Shown here: in pieces, positions 37,700-46,503 of the stretch
Position numbering within the stretch: the first letter of the stretch is position 1
How the letters are laid out: each line of letters begins with the position of its first letter
Source of the DNA: Flavobacterium gillisiae
Lineage (GTDB): Bacteria; Bacteroidota; Bacteroidia; Flavobacteriales; Flavobacteriaceae
NCBI RefSeq assembly: GCF_900107635.1
Contig: NZ_FNRD01000001.1
Span: 1-64,000 of the forward strand
Direction: 5' to 3'
DNA length: 64,000 bases
The notes under the pieces: generated by a model
Databases searched by the model: none
Told to the model about the DNA's origin: nothing
Seen by the model: the letters and a program-made list of their open reading frames with translations, nothing else
Program-made: the position numbers and the translations under genes

Positions 37700-38666
37700 A
37701 AAAGTTATAGACAATTCCCACTCCTAGAACTTGTTTTAATTGTGTTTTTGGTCCTACTGTGACTTGCTTGCCATTGACTTCCTCTTTGGCTTTAATATCA
37801 TCATCATAGATAACATGAACTCCAATGTTTGTTTTGACATATTCATTTACCACTAACTCTAAAGTCAGGTCATAATCGACATCAATGTTGCCAAATTTAT
37901 TTATATAATCAGAGTACAAACTAAGTCTGTTTTCAACAGTGATGTTTTTGAATATTTCTTTTTTATAAAATCCAGTTAATAGAAAACCAAGTTCCACTTT
38001 TGATTTTTCTCCTTCAGCAATTAGATTTCCATCTAAATCATATAGTGCTTTTTTAACACCAAAAGCACCCTGATTAGCTAACCTCTGGTCTAATACCATT
38101 GTTATTTTGGAAGTAAAAGGAGATAGGTAAAGCAATTCGTGTTTGTCTTTTGAAGCATATTCCGCTCCAAGTCCCAAGAATATATAAGCGGGTGCAAATG
38201 GTCTGGATACTGAAATATCCTTATTTGGATACGCATATCCATCTGTGAATTGGGTAGCGAAATTGAATTTTGCAGTATGGAACCAGTTCGATAATGTGTC
38301 CTTGCGATATCCTAAAGCAGAACTTAACTGCAGTACATCTTCTGTTTTTCGCAATTCAATTCCATCTTGTTTGTTCAGGCCATAACGTACAATCAATTCA
38401 TTAGTCCAGTTGTAATTGTCTTTGGTATATACGCGATTAAATTTCCCTTTTAGTAATCCTGAAATGGAGCTAGTTCCACCGGCATTCCAATTGACAAAGG
38501 CAATTTCAGAAATGTCAAATCCAATTCGGTTTTTATTTACCCAGTGAGAAAGAGTATCTATCTCGACTTTTTTAGGGCTATCTATAGAAGTAATAATTTT
38601 CTGAGAAAACATATTTACAGATAATAGCAATGTGAAAAATAGGAGGGACGAAGACAGTAATTTCAT
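37698..38666 (-). CDS. DUF3078 domain-containing outer-membrane protein
   Basis: This 322-residue protein has a signal peptide (LLSSSLLFFTLLLSVNMFS) and regular amphipathic strands ending VLGVGIVYNF, as in outer-membrane barrels. The segment FDISEIAFVNWNAGGTSSIS fits the DUF3078 family, common in Bacteroidetes and of unknown function. It is upstream of dxs in order of transcription only after it, with 39 bases between dxs end and this gene start, so the two may be cotranscribed. Confidence 0.85.
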   Translation of the reverse strand: MKLLSSSLLFFTLLLSVNMFSQKIITSIDSPKKVEIDTLSHWVNKNRIGFDISEIAFVNWNAGGTSSISGLLKGKFNRVYTKDNYNWTNELIVRYGLNKQDGIELRKTEDVLQLSSALGYRKDTLSNWFHTAKFNFATQFTDGYAYPNKDISVSRPFAPAYIFLGLGAEYASKDKHELLYLSPFTSKITMVLDQRLANQGAFGVKKALYDLDGNLIAEGEKSKVELGFLLTGFYKKEIFKNITVENRLSLYSDYINKFGNIDVDYDLTLELVVNEYVKTNIGVHVIYDDDIKAKEEVNGKQVTVGPKTQLKQVLGVGIVYNF

Positions 38667-38705
38667 TATAAGCTGATGGTGTTTAGGGGCGCAAAATAAT
38701 TATTT

Positions 38706-40487
38706 TCAATCAATTGAAAAAACTATTTCTAAACTTTTAACGTCAATATTGTAATATTGTTGTAGTTCTAGTACAGTTCCGTGTTCTACGAATTCGTCAG
38801 GAATTCCCAGCAATTGTATTTTTGAAGTATACTTATTTTTAGCTGCAAATTCTAGAATTGCACTTCCAAAGCCCCCTTTTATAACGCCGTCTTCGATTGT
38901 TATAATCTTTTCAAAGGTTTTTAAAATAGTATGTAATTCTTTTTCATCCAATGGTTTTACGAATGCAAAATCGTAATGAGCAATAGTTGCTGGATTGTTT
39001 AAATTGGCTAATGCCATAGTTACATTCTTGCCTATCGGGCCATTCGATAAGACTGCAGTTTCAGTTCCGTGTTTTAAGCAATTAGCACTCCCGATTTCAA
39101 TTTTTTCATAGTTACCGAAGCTTTTGGATTGCCAGTCTGCGAGGACGCCACGACCACGAGGGTAACGTATTGCTATAGGGTGGTCTAAACCTAATTGGGC
39201 AGTATACAGTATGTTTTGTAGTCCAATTTCGTTCAGTGGAGAGTAGACGATCATATTGGGAATACAACGCAAATAAGCCAAATCAAAAACGCCGTGATGG
39301 GTTGCTCCGTCTTCTCCTACGAGTCCTGCTCTATCCAAGCAAAAAATAACAGGTAGGTTTTGTAGGGCGACGTCGTGAATCACTTGGTCGTAGGCCCTTT
39401 GTAAAAAAGTGGAGTAGATGTTGCAAAAAACCACCATTCCCTGCGTTGCCATTCCGGCAGAAAGGGTAACGGCGTGCTGCTCGGCAATCCCCACGTCAAA
39501 GGCGCGCTCCGGTAAAGCGTCCATCATGAACTTCAAGGAACTTCCTGAGGGCATAGCGGGTGTGATTCCTATTATTTTTTCATTTTTGCGCGCTAGATCC
39601 AATAGCGTTAAACCAAAAACATCTTGGTATTTTGGAGGAAGGTTTTCTTCTTGTTTTTTATGGATTTCTCCAGATTTAGCATCAAATTTTCCAGGGGCAT
39701 GGTATTTTACCTGATCTTCTTCGGCTTGTTTTAATCCTTTACCTTTTGTGGTAATCACATGAAGGAATTTAGGTCCTTTTATTTTTTGTAAACGTTTCAG
39801 TTCTTTAATTACGGCAAAAATATCATGTCCGTCAATAGGACCAGAGTAGTCGATATTTAAGGATTTGATCATATTGTTTTGTCTCGGATTTTTTCCGTTT
39901 TTCACTGCAGTTAGGTAATTTTTCAGGGCACCTACACTCGGATCAATTCCGATAGCGTTGTCGTTTAAGATTACCAATAAGTTTGCATCAGTAACTCCGG
40001 CATGATTTAATCCCTCAAAAGCCATCCCAGAAGCTATAGAAGCATCTCCTATCACCGCGATGTGCTGTTTGTCGACGTCTCCTTTTAGCTTAGAGGCAAT
40101 TGCCATTCCTAAAGCAGCAGAAATAGAAGTGGAGGAGTGGCCTACGCCAAAAGCGTCGTAAATACTCTCGCTTCTTTTTGGGAAACCGGATATCCCGCCC
40201 AATTGTCTGTTGGTATGAAAACTATCCCTTCTTCCGGTCAGTATTTTATGTCCGTATGCCTGATGCCCCACGTCCCAAATCAATAAATCATCGGGTGTGT
40301 TAAACACATAGTGCAAGGCGATCGTGAGTTCCATCACGCCTAAACTAGCGCCAAGATGCCCTTCTTTTACAGAAACAACATCGATGATAAAATTACGTAA
40401 TTCTTGGGCTAGCTGTGGAAGTTGAGCTTCGTCGAGTTGGCGCAAATCATAGGGAGAATCAATGTTTAAAAGTAAATTGTCTGGCAT
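38706..40487 (-). CDS. dxs: 1-deoxy-D-xylulose-5-phosphate synthase
   Basis: This 593-residue thiamine-diphosphate enzyme joins pyruvate and glyceraldehyde 3-phosphate in the first step of the MEP isoprenoid pathway. The diphosphate-binding motif GDASIASGMAFEGLNHAG with following NDN, and the conserved segment DRAGLVGEDGATHHGVFDLA, are clear. The length is slightly below the E. coli enzyme (620), as is normal for flavobacteria. It is divergent from tadA. Confidence 0.96.
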   Translation of the reverse strand: MPDNLLLNIDSPYDLRQLDEAQLPQLAQELRNFIIDVVSVKEGHLGASLGVMELTIALHYVFNTPDDLLIWDVGHQAYGHKILTGRRDSFHTNRQLGGISGFPKRSESIYDAFGVGHSSTSISAALGMAIASKLKGDVDKQHIAVIGDASIASGMAFEGLNHAGVTDANLLVILNDNAIGIDPSVGALKNYLTAVKNGKNPRQNNMIKSLNIDYSGPIDGHDIFAVIKELKRLQKIKGPKFLHVITTKGKGLKQAEEDQVKYHAPGKFDAKSGEIHKKQEENLPPKYQDVFGLTLLDLARKNEKIIGITPAMPSGSSLKFMMDALPERAFDVGIAEQHAVTLSAGMATQGMVVFCNIYSTFLQRAYDQVIHDVALQNLPVIFCLDRAGLVGEDGATHHGVFDLAYLRCIPNMIVYSPLNEIGLQNILYTAQLGLDHPIAIRYPRGRGVLADWQSKSFGNYEKIEIGSANCLKHGTETAVLSNGPIGKNVTMALANLNNPATIAHYDFAFVKPLDEKELHTILKTFEKIITIEDGVIKGGFGSAILEFAAKNKYTSKIQLLGIPDEFVEHGTVLELQQYYNIDVKSLEIVFSID

Positions 40488-40610
40488 AAAGCAAATGTAC
40501 GATTTGAATTTGTATTTTTACATTCGATAAAATAACTTGTTTTACAAAGATTCACAAAAAAAGCGAAGATTCACAGAGATTTTAAAATTTGCGAATTCGC
40601 GGTCGATACT

Positions 40611-41054
40611 ATGATAAACCCTTTCACTGACGAGTACTTCATGAAGAAAGCTTTACAGGAAGCTGAAATAGCTTTCGATAAAGGCGAAATTCCTGTAGGT
40701 GCCATTGTTGTCGTTAACAATGTTGTTATCGCGCGAAGTCATAATTTAACCGAATTGCTAAACGATGTCACTGCTCATGCTGAAATGCAGGCAATTACCG
40801 CAGCGGCAAATTATCTTGGAGGTAAATATTTAAAGGATTGCACGATGTATGTTACACTGGAACCTTGCCAGATGTGCGCCGGTGCTTTGTATTGGAGTCA
40901 GATTTCTAAAATTGTTTTTGGGGCAAGCGATGAAAGTCGCGGTTTTTTAAAAATGGGTACGCAACTCCATCCAAAAACTGTCGTAAAACGAGGTGTTTTA
41001 GCAGAGGAAGCTTCAGACTTGATGAAGCGGTTTTTTGCTACGAAAAGGAAGTGA
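40611..41054 (+). CDS. tadA: tRNA-specific adenosine deaminase
   Basis: This 147-residue enzyme makes inosine at the wobble base of tRNA-Arg(ACG). Zinc site and catalytic Glu are HAEMQAI (His56, Glu58) and PCQMCAGA (Cys86, Cys89). Size and the MKKALQEAEIAFDKGEIPVG start fit TadA. A broader nucleoside deaminase role cannot be excluded. It is the only tadA-like gene in the window. Confidence 0.92.
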   Translation: MINPFTDEYFMKKALQEAEIAFDKGEIPVGAIVVVNNVVIARSHNLTELLNDVTAHAEMQAITAAANYLGGKYLKDCTMYVTLEPCQMCAGALYWSQISKIVFGASDESRGFLKMGTQLHPKTVVKRGVLAEEASDLMKRFFATKRK

Positions 41055-41069
41055 ATTTATCCAATCAGT

Positions 41070-42110
41070 TTAATTGTTTGTATTCATTATTATTTCATGA
41101 TTGTAACTTCCACAATTAAGGTCAGTCCATTCCCATCCGTCATCTTTAAGGAGAGACAATAATAATCGGCGTCTCGTTCTTAGTTTTTCATATTCTAAAT
41201 CTACCATGTCACCAGATATTATTTTTATTCCCTTATTTTCAAGGGCCGTAAGAATTAATATAGGAGGCGTTTTTTTTCCAGGAGTTATAAAAGTGGCCGG
41301 TAGCGTTACCAGGTAGCTAGAAATAGCTTTTCTCAATCTGATAAGTACATTGAAAGAAGGCCGTTGCTCTACAGGAATGCTGTGGAGCAGAACAGTAAGC
41401 GCCTCATCGAGGTTGGTGATATTGAGGACAAAGGCTTCTTTCTTGTCTGAGGAGTGAAAAAAGTGCAAGACAGAGTATGCTTTATGATTTTGGGCGTGTA
41501 AAATGATAGAATCAATCAGGGTGATAAAAGGTTGTTCTAATTCTTTAAAATCTTTTCCGTTCCAATGATTCAAAAGTATTTCTTCTACAGAACCGCCAAG
41601 CGTATTGATATATACACTTATTTTTCTTTTTGTTATTTCAGCTGAAACGACTGGAATTAAATAAGTAATAGCGATTGAAATTAGTATCAGTCCGGTAAAT
41701 GAAAGTATAGCGGTAAGAATATCCCAGAAGTTTCCTTCGGGTTCTATGTCTCCTAATCCCAAAGTGGATAAAGTATAACCAGTGAAAAATATTTTATTTA
41801 CTACGGTCGTGGAAGTGTTGGTCTCGACATTCATCAGAGAATCGGGTTGACTGATGAACAATAGGCTTGCAGAAATCCATATTAGTAGCAGCCAGTTAAT
41901 CAAAATGGAAACCAAAATGACGGCTCCGCCAATTTCTAGTACTTTTCTGCGTCCCATTTTTTTATTAATGACTAGCAGGATACTCCAGATAAATTTAGAT
42001 AATCGTTTTGAGATAAAACCTGCTCCACGAACAGATAGGGACGTATTGATTAAATCAGTGGCGGTAACAAGAAGAAGTATGACTCCTAGAAAAAACACAA
42101 AATAGTTCAT
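41070..42110 (-). CDS. Ion channel (two-helix K+ channel family) membrane protein
   Basis: This 346-residue protein has several membrane helices in the first 160 residues, including a pore loop with TLGLGD (in GYTLSTLGLGDIEPEGNFWD), a variant of the potassium filter TxGYGD. The C-terminal 180 residues are cytoplasmic and unrecognised. I use ATG 42110 (MNYFVFFLGVILL) rather than 42137, because the hydrophobic start fits better there. With Leu in place of Tyr, ion choice could differ from classical K+ channels. Confidence 0.8.
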   Translation of the reverse strand: MNYFVFFLGVILLLVTATDLINTSLSVRGAGFISKRLSKFIWSILLVINKKMGRRKVLEIGGAVILVSILINWLLLIWISASLLFISQPDSLMNVETNTSTTVVNKIFFTGYTLSTLGLGDIEPEGNFWDILTAILSFTGLILISIAITYLIPVVSAEITKRKISVYINTLGGSVEEILLNHWNGKDFKELEQPFITLIDSIILHAQNHKAYSVLHFFHSSDKKEAFVLNITNLDEALTVLLHSIPVEQRPSFNVLIRLRKAISSYLVTLPATFITPGKKTPPILILTALENKGIKIISGDMVDLEYEKLRTRRRLLLSLLKDDGWEWTDLNCGSYNHEIIMNTNN

Positions 42111-42471
42111 GGTATTGATTTTTATCTGGAGCAACAAAATAACTTTAGTACGAGATACTCTAGGTAACCTTGTATTGGGTTTTGTCGTGCGGTCAGTCGG
42201 CTAATATAGTAAATAAACGGTGATGTAAATGATGCTCTAAGCAGTCTTTAGATATGTAAAGTAGATTTGGTTTTTGCTAAACTTTGTCTAAGGAAAAAGA
42301 TTGGTGTGGTAAATTGTATTCTTGTCGCTAGGTAAACTGGTTTCCATTTTGATAACTTATAAGAGCGATGTTTCTCTCTACACCATCTATATTATTTGTT
42401 TTTTTAAATGGAACAAATAAATATTTTATAAATTTTGTGGCTATTATACAGGACTATAGGTATTCTAATTT
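42111..42471. other. Intergenic stretch without a visible gene
   Basis: This 361-base gap between the channel gene and the small membrane protein gene is AT-rich. I see no long frame with support, no clear terminator and no repeat. Confidence 0.5.
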
Positions 42472-42783
42472 CTACGTCCCGCTAATTGGTGAGTCGAAAA
42501 TACCAGCGGCAAGTTCTGTCCAAATGAGGGCTAGAATTATCAGCAAAACTAAACAGATGACGATACGGTAACTGGTTTTGGAAATCTTTCTTAATACAAA
42601 TTCGCATAGGAGGCTTGTGCCGAGGAGTAGTATTCCCGCTATGACAAAATCAGCCAGATTCCAGTTTACTTCCGGCGTAAACTGCATCGCTATTAAAGGG
42701 ATCAGTAATAGAATTACTGTTGTAATGACGATGATGACTAGTCTTTTATTTTGCACAAACAGTCGCTCTTTTAGATTTGTCAT
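42472..42783 (-). CDS. Small three-helix membrane protein, unknown function
   Basis: This 103-residue protein has three hydrophobic segments (about residues 14-33, 43-62 and 72-94) with short charged loops and an N-terminus rich in basic residues. I do not recognise a family. Downstream on the same strand is the channel gene, but 361 bases separate them, so a shared transcript is uncertain. Confidence 0.65.
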   Translation of the reverse strand: MTNLKERLFVQNKRLVIIVITTVILLLIPLIAMQFTPEVNWNLADFVIAGILLLGTSLLCEFVLRKISKTSYRIVICLVLLIILALIWTELAAGIFDSPISGT

Positions 42784-42893
42784 TGTATGTGGTGTTTCTT
42801 GTTTTGGGTGTTGTCATTTGCTAATTTATAAAAATTTATTGCAAAAGATCCAGTAAGTGCTCAGCTATGAGTGTTGTTATAAGACAAATCCCT

Positions 42894-42996
42894 TAGCCCG
42901 GATAGTAGTGAAAATCCTTTTTATCCTGAATTTAGTTCAGAACTCTGTACTAAATTCAGGATAAAAAGATTGTAGCGTATAGCCGGATTAGCTCCT
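42894..42996. repeat. Intergenic palindromic element, copy 4 of 6
   Basis: It runs from TTAGCCCGGATAGTAGTG to GGATTAGCTCCT, in the same orientation as copy 3. The centre is a perfect 18-bp stem, TTTTATCCTGAATTTAGT and its complement, with a 12-base loop. Confidence 0.85.
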
Positions 42997-43028
42997 AAAA
43001 AAGACAATTATTTGCTTAAAAAAAGGCG

Positions 43029-43059
43029 AAAAAAAACTCCTCAATTTCTTGAGGAGTTT
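43029..43059 (-). terminator. Terminator of the RNase G gene
   Basis: On the minus strand, stem AAACTCCTCAA/TTGAGGAGTTT followed by T residues, just after the stop at 43065. Confidence 0.82.
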
Positions 43060-43064
43060 CTGAT

Positions 43065-44609
43065 TTATTCTTTTATAACATTTCCCGTTTTGTCGTAGAA
43101 ATGATATTCTAAATACGTGTAAGCGTCACGCGGTATGATTTTTACCCACTTTTTATGTTCAAAAAACCATTTTGAACGTAATGATGGAAAACCTTTTGTA
43201 AGGTATGCTGCCACAAATGGATGTACGTTAAGTACAACGTCTTTGTTGGTTTTTAATATTCCTTCTAAATCAGAATTGATTCGGTCAATGATTAAAATTG
43301 GCGCTTCAATTTCGCCATTCACATCGTTTGGATCTTCTTCTCTAGTTTTAATGTTTACTTCAGGTCTTACTCTTTGTCTTGTAATCTGGACAAGTCCAAA
43401 TTTACTAGGAGGTAAGATCTTGTGTTTCGCTTTATCATCGTTCATTTCTTCTCTCAAGAAGTCGAACAATATTTTACGGTTTTCAGGATTAGACAAGTCG
43501 ATAAAATCAATTACGATAATACCACCCATATCACGTAGACGCAATTGTCTAGCGATTTCAGCAGCTGCAATCATATTGACTTCCATGGCAGTATCTTCCT
43601 GGTTAGATGCTTTATTAGAACGGTTTCCGCTGTTTACGTCAATGACGTGCAAAGCTTCAGTATGTTCGATAATAAGGTAAGCACCTTTACTCATGGACAC
43701 TGTTTTCCCGAATGAAGTCTTGATTTGTCTCTCTATGTTGTATTTCTCAAAAATGGGCGTATCATTTGATTGATAAAACTTAACAATTGATTGTTTTGAA
43801 GGTGCAATTTCTTGCAAATAATCCTTCGTTTGGTTGTACAACTCTTCATCATCAATTTGAATACTAGTGAAAGTATCATTAAAAACGTCTCTTAAAATAG
43901 AGGAAGCTCTGTTGAGTTCTCCTAAAATTTTTGACGGATGATGAGCGGTCGGTAATTTTTTACACATTGCATCCCATCTGCTAAGCAGGTTCTGCATGTC
44001 TTTTTCTAATTCGGCTGTATTTTTGCCTTCTGCTACTGTACGAACAATAACACCAAATCCTTTTGGCTTGATAGATTGTACAAGTTTTTTTAGTCTGTCT
44101 TTTTCTTTCTTGTCTTCTATTTTTTGAGAAATAGAAACACGGTCAGAAAACGGAACTAAAACAATAAATCTTCCGGCAAGAGAAAGCTCAGCGCTTATTC
44201 TTGGACCTTTGGTAGATATTGGTTCTTTTACAACTTGTACTAAGATAGATTGATTAGCATTTATTACATCTGTAATAATACCGTCTTTGTCTATCTCTTT
44301 ATCAAACTGGAAGTTTTTTAGGGAGAAATCTTTTATTTTACCTGCGCTTACAAGTTTTATGAATTTCAGTTGGGAAGCTAAATTTGGACCTAAGTCATGA
44401 TAATGTAAAAAAGCATCTTTTTCGAAGCCTACATTTACAAAAGCAGCATTAAGACCTGCAACTGGTTTTCGTATTTTGGCGATAAAAATATCACCTACTT
44501 GAAAGTTGCTTTTTTCTTCTTCCTTGTGTAATTCAATTAGTTTTCCATCTTTTAATAAGGCAAAATCTACAAAATCAGAACTAGATCGAATGATTAATTC
44601 TTTATTCAC
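43065..44609 (-). CDS. rng: Ribonuclease E/G family endoribonuclease
   Basis: This 514-residue RNase G-type enzyme cuts RNA in 5S/16S rRNA processing and mRNA decay. It has an S1-like N-terminal region (VGDIFIAKIRKPVAGLNAAFVNV, split S1 domain), the catalytic metal Asp region (ALHVIDVNSGN and GGIIVIDFIDLS) and no long C-terminal scaffold, so it is the short G type. HU and the 30-residue basic protein lie upstream on the same strand. Confidence 0.93.
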   Translation of the reverse strand: MNKELIIRSSSDFVDFALLKDGKLIELHKEEEKSNFQVGDIFIAKIRKPVAGLNAAFVNVGFEKDAFLHYHDLGPNLASQLKFIKLVSAGKIKDFSLKNFQFDKEIDKDGIITDVINANQSILVQVVKEPISTKGPRISAELSLAGRFIVLVPFSDRVSISQKIEDKKEKDRLKKLVQSIKPKGFGVIVRTVAEGKNTAELEKDMQNLLSRWDAMCKKLPTAHHPSKILGELNRASSILRDVFNDTFTSIQIDDEELYNQTKDYLQEIAPSKQSIVKFYQSNDTPIFEKYNIERQIKTSFGKTVSMSKGAYLIIEHTEALHVIDVNSGNRSNKASNQEDTAMEVNMIAAAEIARQLRLRDMGGIIVIDFIDLSNPENRKILFDFLREEMNDDKAKHKILPPSKFGLVQITRQRVRPEVNIKTREEDPNDVNGEIEAPILIIDRINSDLEGILKTNKDVVLNVHPFVAAYLTKGFPSLRSKWFFEHKKWVKIIPRDAYTYLEYHFYDKTGNVIKE

Positions 44610-44632
44610 GTTGTAAATTTTTATCCGAACTT

Positions 44633-44700
44633 TTTAGTTTTCAGTTTTCGGTTTTCAGTTTTCAGTTTTGCAACTCATAACTCATAACTCATAACTCATA
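44633..44700. repeat. Two adjacent heptamer tandem repeats
   Basis: About five copies of GTTTTCA (44633-44670, one imperfect) are followed directly by four copies of AACTCAT (44672-44699). Such simple heptamer tracts are common in flavobacterial intergenic DNA and can vary in length by slippage. They lie in the leader of the RNase G gene. Confidence 0.85.
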
Positions 44701-44767
44701 ACTGAATTGTAAGGATGGATTAAACAATAATTTTAACAGGTATTGAACCCGGGGAAAACTAGCTAGC

Positions 44768-44817
44768 AGTCCTCAAATTTAAGTAATCAGTATACTGAAT
44801 GCTTAAATTTGAGGACT
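44768..44817. repeat. 50-bp intergenic palindrome
   Basis: Arms AGTCCTCAAATTTAAG (44768-44783) and its exact complement (44802-44817) flank a loop with its own palindrome CAGTATACTG. It could form a cruciform or act as a terminator or RNA hairpin. No T run follows on either strand. Confidence 0.8.
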
Positions 44818-44854
44818 GAGGACTAATTTTCAATTTCAATGAACTTTTAAAAAG

Positions 44855-44880
44855 GAAAAAGTAGTTAAAAACTACTTTTT
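44855..44880 (-). terminator. Terminator of the small basic protein gene
   Basis: Stem AAAAAGTAGTT/AACTACTTTTT; it overlaps the stop codon of the 30-residue protein (44872-44874). Confidence 0.65.
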
Positions 44881-44964
44881 CTTTTTGTGACGGTTAGCTC
44901 TCGCTCTTTTTTTACGTTTGTGAGTTGCTACCTTATGTCTCTTTCTTTTTTTACCACTTGGCAT
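44872..44964 (-). CDS. AURKAIP1/COX24-domain small basic protein, 30 residues
   Basis: This very short frame encodes 30 residues, mostly Lys, Arg and His: MPSGKKRKRHKVATHKRKKR then ARANRHKKKK and TAG. The pattern matches the AURKAIP1/COX24 (mS38-like) family, whose bacterial members in Bacteroidetes are about 30 residues and probably bind ribosomal RNA. Its place between HU and RNase G, a gene for rRNA processing, fits a ribosome-related role. I am sure of the frame; the ribosome role is inferred from the family. Confidence 0.82.
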   Translation of the reverse strand: MPSGKKRKRHKVATHKRKKRARANRHKKKK

Positions 44965-44994
44965 ATCTTGTCGATTTTATGATTAATTAATATT

Positions 44995-45285
44995 TTATTT
45001 TGCTTCGTTATTGATCTTTACTCCTTCAACAAAAACTTTTGCAGGTTTGAATGCAGGTATGTTATGTGCAGGAATTTTTATTGTTGTATTTTTGGAAATA
45101 TTTCTTCCAGTTTTTTCAGCTCTAGTTTTCACTATAAAACTTCCGAAACCTCTTAAATAAACATTGTCTCCAGTTTCTAATGAATTTTTAACTTCATTCA
45201 TAAAAGTCTCTACTGTTGCTTGCACATCACCTTTTTCAAGACCTAATTTTTCTGAAATTTTTGCTACGATATCTGCTTTCGTCAT
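44995..45285 (-). CDS. HU family DNA-binding protein
   Basis: This 96-residue histone-like protein bends DNA in the nucleoid. It has the DNABINDING-type body (MTKADIVAKISEKLGLEKGD) and the arm region RGFGSFIVKTRAEKTGRNI, with FKPAK before the C-terminus. It is upstream of the small basic protein gene (30 bases) and divergent from mutY. Confidence 0.93.
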   Translation of the reverse strand: MTKADIVAKISEKLGLEKGDVQATVETFMNEVKNSLETGDNVYLRGFGSFIVKTRAEKTGRNISKNTTIKIPAHNIPAFKPAKVFVEGVKINNEAK

Positions 45286-45329
45286 TTTCTTTCCTTATTT
45301 ATTATATTGTAATCATTTTTTTTAGTGTG

Positions 45330-45361
45330 CAAATATATGAATTTAAAAAACAATTATTCAA
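45330..45361 (-). promoter_or_regulatory. HU gene promoter (TTG ... TATATTTG)
   Basis: On the minus strand TTG (45359-45361), 21 bases, then TATATTTG (45330-45337), matching the flavobacterial -33/-7 pattern, 45 bases before the HU ATG. Confidence 0.62.
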
Positions 45362-45394
45362 GCTAATTCATTAAAATTTAATCACATAAACTTT

Positions 45395-45402
45395 TACTTT
45401 TG
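45395..45402 (+). promoter_or_regulatory. mutY -7 promoter box (TACTTTTG)
   Basis: TACTTTTG fits TAnnTTTG and lies 17 bases before the mutY ATG. Confidence 0.55.
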
Positions 45403-45419
45403 CTAACAAATATTTAATA

Positions 45420-46454
45420 ATGAAATTTTCTAACTTGCTTATAAAGTGGTATTTACAGAATAAAAGAGATTTACCCTGGCGAAGCACTACAAATCCATAC
45501 CCAATTTGGCTCTCCGAAATCATGCTTCAGCAGACTCGTGTTGCTCAAGGAACGCCTTATTTTTTGGCATTTACGACTGCATTTCCCACTGTTTTTGATC
45601 TTGCGGCAGCAAGTGAAGAAGAAGTGCTAAAGCTTTGGCAAGGACTTGGGTATTACTCGCGTGCTAGAAACTTGCATAAAACTGCTCAATATGTGGCTTC
45701 GGAATTATCAGGTGTTTTTCCTCCTACTTATAATGAGCTATTAAAATTAAAAGGTGTGGGTGAATATACTGCCGCCGCGATTGCTTCTTTTTCTTATAAT
45801 GAGGTTGTGCCTGTTGTAGACGGAAACGTGTTTCGGGTATTGTCTCGTTATTTTGATGTAGAGACTGATATTGCTTTGGCTTCTGCCAAAAAAGAATTTG
45901 CTGCGTTAGCTTTCGAATTAATGCCAAAAGATAATCCTGCGACTTTTAATCAGGCAATTATGGAATTTGGTGCTTTGCAATGTGTTCCCAAAAGTCCGAA
46001 TTGTAGTATTTGTGTATTTAATGATAGCTGTGCTGCGCTCCAGAAGAATAAAGTTGATCAACTTCCAGTGAAGTCTAAGAAGGTGAAAGTGCGAAATCGC
46101 TACTTTAATTACTTGGTTGTGGAGGATGAAAATGAAAATACTGTGATTCAAAAGAGAACATCAAAGGGGATTTGGCAAAATTTATATGAATTTCCTGTAA
46201 TAGAGACCGATAAGGTGGAAGACTACGAATATGTTTATGGACAAGTTCAGCAGAACTTTTTTAAAGATAATGATGTGGTTAGTTTTATAGGATATAACGA
46301 AGAAAGTATTATTCATAAATTATCACATCAACACCTATATATAAAGTTCTGGAAAGTTAGTCTAAAAGGAACGGTTGAAAACGGAATAAACAATGAGGTT
46401 TTAAAGACGTTTCCATTCCCTATTGTGATTCATAATTTTATTGAAAAGGAATAA
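45420..46454 (+). CDS. mutY: A/G-specific adenine DNA glycosylase
   Basis: This 344-residue enzyme removes adenine paired with 8-oxoguanine. Catalytic Glu33 (LSEIMLQQTRV), Asp134 (VVDGNVFRV), the helix-hairpin-helix LKLKGVGEYTAAAIASF and the four iron-sulfur cysteines C188-x6-C195-x2-C198-x5-C204 are all present. A NUDIX-like C-terminal domain follows. It is the first gene of the mutY-ssb-gldE-gldD order known from flavobacteria. Confidence 0.96.
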   Translation: MKFSNLLIKWYLQNKRDLPWRSTTNPYPIWLSEIMLQQTRVAQGTPYFLAFTTAFPTVFDLAAASEEEVLKLWQGLGYYSRARNLHKTAQYVASELSGVFPPTYNELLKLKGVGEYTAAAIASFSYNEVVPVVDGNVFRVLSRYFDVETDIALASAKKEFAALAFELMPKDNPATFNQAIMEFGALQCVPKSPNCSICVFNDSCAALQKNKVDQLPVKSKKVKVRNRYFNYLVVEDENENTVIQKRTSKGIWQNLYEFPVIETDKVEDYEYVYGQVQQNFFKDNDVVSFIGYNEESIIHKLSHQHLYIKFWKVSLKGTVENGINNEVLKTFPFPIVIHNFIEKE

Positions 46455-46473
46455 TTAAAAGAGGTAAAAAATG

Positions 46474-46481
46474 TACCTTTG
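46474..46481 (+). promoter_or_regulatory. ssb -7 promoter box (TACCTTTG)
   Basis: TACCTTTG lies 22 bases before the ssb ATG, so ssb-gldE-gldD may be transcribed from here as well as from mutY. Confidence 0.55.
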
Positions 46482-46503
46482 AGTAAAATACACACCAAAT
46501 ACC

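Noticed and set aside
44768-44817. Terminator for the HU and small protein transcript
   Set aside because: A strong palindrome but no T run on either strand; a better terminator overlaps the small gene's stop codon.
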